Of a DNA stretch of 64,000 nt, positions 62,808 to 64,000 are shown in pieces. Position numbers and translations under genes: made by a program. This DNA comes from Rhodococcus triatomae (GTDB taxonomy: Bacteria > Actinomycetota > Actinomycetes > Mycobacteriales > Mycobacteriaceae), in assembly GCF_014217785.1 (NCBI RefSeq), contig NZ_CP048814.1, forward strand, positions 1,426,001-1,490,000, written 5' to 3'. How positions within the stretch are numbered: the stretch's first letter is position 1; each line of letters opens with the position of its first letter. The notes below the pieces were generated by a model. The model ran no database searches and had not been told where the DNA came from. It was given only the letters and a program-made list of their open reading frames with translations.

Positions 62808-64000
62808 CTAATGATCGACCGGGCAGCCACCCTTGGTACCGTAATTCACCGGGAACTCCTTGATTCCGTTGAGCCACCCGGAACGGAGCCGACGGGGATC
62901 GCCGAGGCCGCTGATGTCCGGAAGATGATCCGCGATCGCGTTGAAGATCAGATCGATCTCCAGCCGTGCCAGGTTGGCGCCGAGGCAGTAGTGCGCACCG
63001 GTGCCGCCGAACCCGACGTGCGGGTTCGGGTCCCGCATGATGTCGAATTTCTCGGGATTCTCGAAGGCCTCCTCGTCGAAATTCGCGGAGCCGTAGAGCA
63101 TCACCACTCGCTGGCCCTTCTTGATCTGTACCCCGTTCAGGTCCGTGTCCTCGAGCGCGGTGCGCTGGAAGGAGTTGACCGGAGTCGCCCATCGCACGAT
63201 CTCGTCCGCGGCCGTCTTGGGCCGCTCCTTCTTGTAGAGCTCCCACTGATCGGGATTGTCGAGGAATGCGATCATCCCGTGCGTGATGGCGTTGCGGGTG
63301 GTCTCGTTGCCCGCGACGGCGAGCAGGATCACGAAGAATCCGAACTCCTCGGGAGCGAGCTCGTTGCCGTCGATGTCCGCCTCGATGAGCGTGGTGACGA
63401 TGTCGTCGGCCGGGCACTTCTTGCGCTCGTCGGCCATCGCATAGGCATACCCGAGGATCTCCATCGAGGCGGCCTGCGGATCGATGTCCAGCTCCGGATC
63501 GTCGTAGCCGGTCATCTGGTTCGACCAGTCGAACACCTTGAGCCGGTCCTCCTGGGGCACGCCCAGCAATTCCGCAATCGCCTGCAGCGGAAGCTCACAG
63601 GCCACCTGGGTCACGAAATCGCCCGCGCCGCTCTCGGCGGCGGCAGCGACGATCCGCTCCGCGCGCTCGGTGAGTTCCTCGCGCAGGCTGTTGATCGCCC
63701 GCGGCGTGAAACCCCGGGACACCAGCTTGCGGAGCTTGGTGTGCTCGGGTGCGTCCTTGTTGATCAGGATCGCGCGCTGCATTTCGATGTTCTCGCGGGG
63801 GATGTCGTCGGCGAAGCGGACGATCGCGGTGTTCTCGAAGGTCGAGAAGACGTCGCTGCGCCGGGACACCTCCTTGACGTCCTCGAGCTTGCTGACGACC
63901 CAGAACCCGTCGTCGTGGAATCCGCCGACCTCGGGGGGCTGCGGGCACCACCAGATCGGGGCAGACTTCCGCAGTTCGGCGAACTCCCCGTACGGGATCC
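62808..64000 (-). CDS. cyp125: Cytochrome P450 CYP125, 5' end outside the window
   Basis: The C-terminal 397 residues of a P450 whose start lies beyond base 64000; the frame stays open to the edge. The I helix 'LAVAGNETTRNAITHG', the ExxR motif in 'AADEIVRWATP' and the heme loop 'FGGTGAHYCLGANLARLE' with the cysteine ligand are intact. 'FHDDGFWVVSKLEDVKEVSRRSDVFS', 'GDFVTQVACELPLQAIAELLGVPQEDR' and 'RLRSGWLNGIKEFPV' agree with CYP125 rather than CYP142. It hydroxylates C26 of the sterol side chain, the entry step. FdxD is a likely electron donor. Confidence 0.93.
   Translation of the reverse strand, partial: IPYGEFAELRKSAPIWWCPQPPEVGGFHDDGFWVVSKLEDVKEVSRRSDVFSTFENTAIVRFADDIPRENIEMQRAILINKDAPEHTKLRKLVSRGFTPRAINSLREELTERAERIVAAAAESGAGDFVTQVACELPLQAIAELLGVPQEDRLKVFDWSNQMTGYDDPELDIDPQAASMEILGYAYAMADERKKCPADDIVTTLIEADIDGNELAPEEFGFFVILLAVAGNETTRNAITHGMIAFLDNPDQWELYKKERPKTAADEIVRWATPVNSFQRTALEDTDLNGVQIKKGQRVVMLYGSANFDEEAFENPEKFDIMRDPNPHVGFGGTGAHYCLGANLARLEIDLIFNAIADHLPDISGLGDPRRLRSGWLNGIKEFPVNYGTKGGCPVDH

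Overview
The window is GC-rich, coding-dense DNA from a mycolic-acid actinobacterium, most likely Rhodococcus or a close relative. The evidence is a complete mce4-type sterol uptake operon, KstR-type operators, a PhoPR pair, a cytochrome P450 of the CYP125 type and many GTG starts with 4-nt ATGA/GTGA gene overlaps. Gene names rest on protein motifs and on gene order remembered from Mycobacterium tuberculosis (Mtb). No database search was run.

Left part (1-21 kb). An iron-siderophore binding lipoprotein and a glutathione peroxidase face each other across a perfect palindrome. A coupled trio of flavin monooxygenases follows (DszC/SfnB-like, DszA/NtaA-like, styrene-monooxygenase-like). From about 6 to 21 kb the genes resemble the Mtb Rv0757-Rv0783 neighbourhood: ptrB, purC, an EmrB-type exporter, OsmC, a HIT protein, purB, a TetR regulator, an aminotransferase, purD, a flavin-binding protein, a second HIT protein, an MpaB-family protein and the phoP-phoR two-component system.

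Middle (21-31 kb). This is an accessory stretch. It holds a 39-residue hydrophobic protein and a decayed copy of its end, flanking a protein made of 13 decapeptide repeats. It also holds a LysR regulator divergent from a type II NADH dehydrogenase, an orphan MCE protein, a second exact copy of the palindrome, tRNA-Thr(TGT), thrE, an mbtH-ornithine hydroxylase pair behind a candidate iron box, an alpha/beta hydrolase and an LpqN-family protein.

Right part (31.5-64 kb). This follows Mtb Rv3489-Rv3523 and ends in cyp125. otsA is followed by a minus-strand operon: supA-supB-mce4ABCDEF, two Mce-associated proteins, a SnoaL-fold protein and an NAD-dependent epimerase. Beyond it lie hsd4A, fdxD, fadE26-fadE27-fadD17, fadD19 with a nitronate-monooxygenase-family gene, echA19, an F420/flavin oxidoreductase, a double OB-fold protein with ltp4 and ltp3, a second oxidoreductase with a SnoaL protein, a GNAT acetyltransferase and the window-truncated cyp125. 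Five promoter regions carry TNNAACNNGTTNNA-type KstR sites and a sixth site lies before the epimerase. Together the genes import sterols (Mce4), oxidise the side-chain terminus (CYP125), activate it (FadD19, FadD17), run beta-oxidation (FadE26/27, EchA19, Hsd4A) and cleave carbon units by aldolases (Ltp3/Ltp4).

I see no insertion sequence, phage or CRISPR array.
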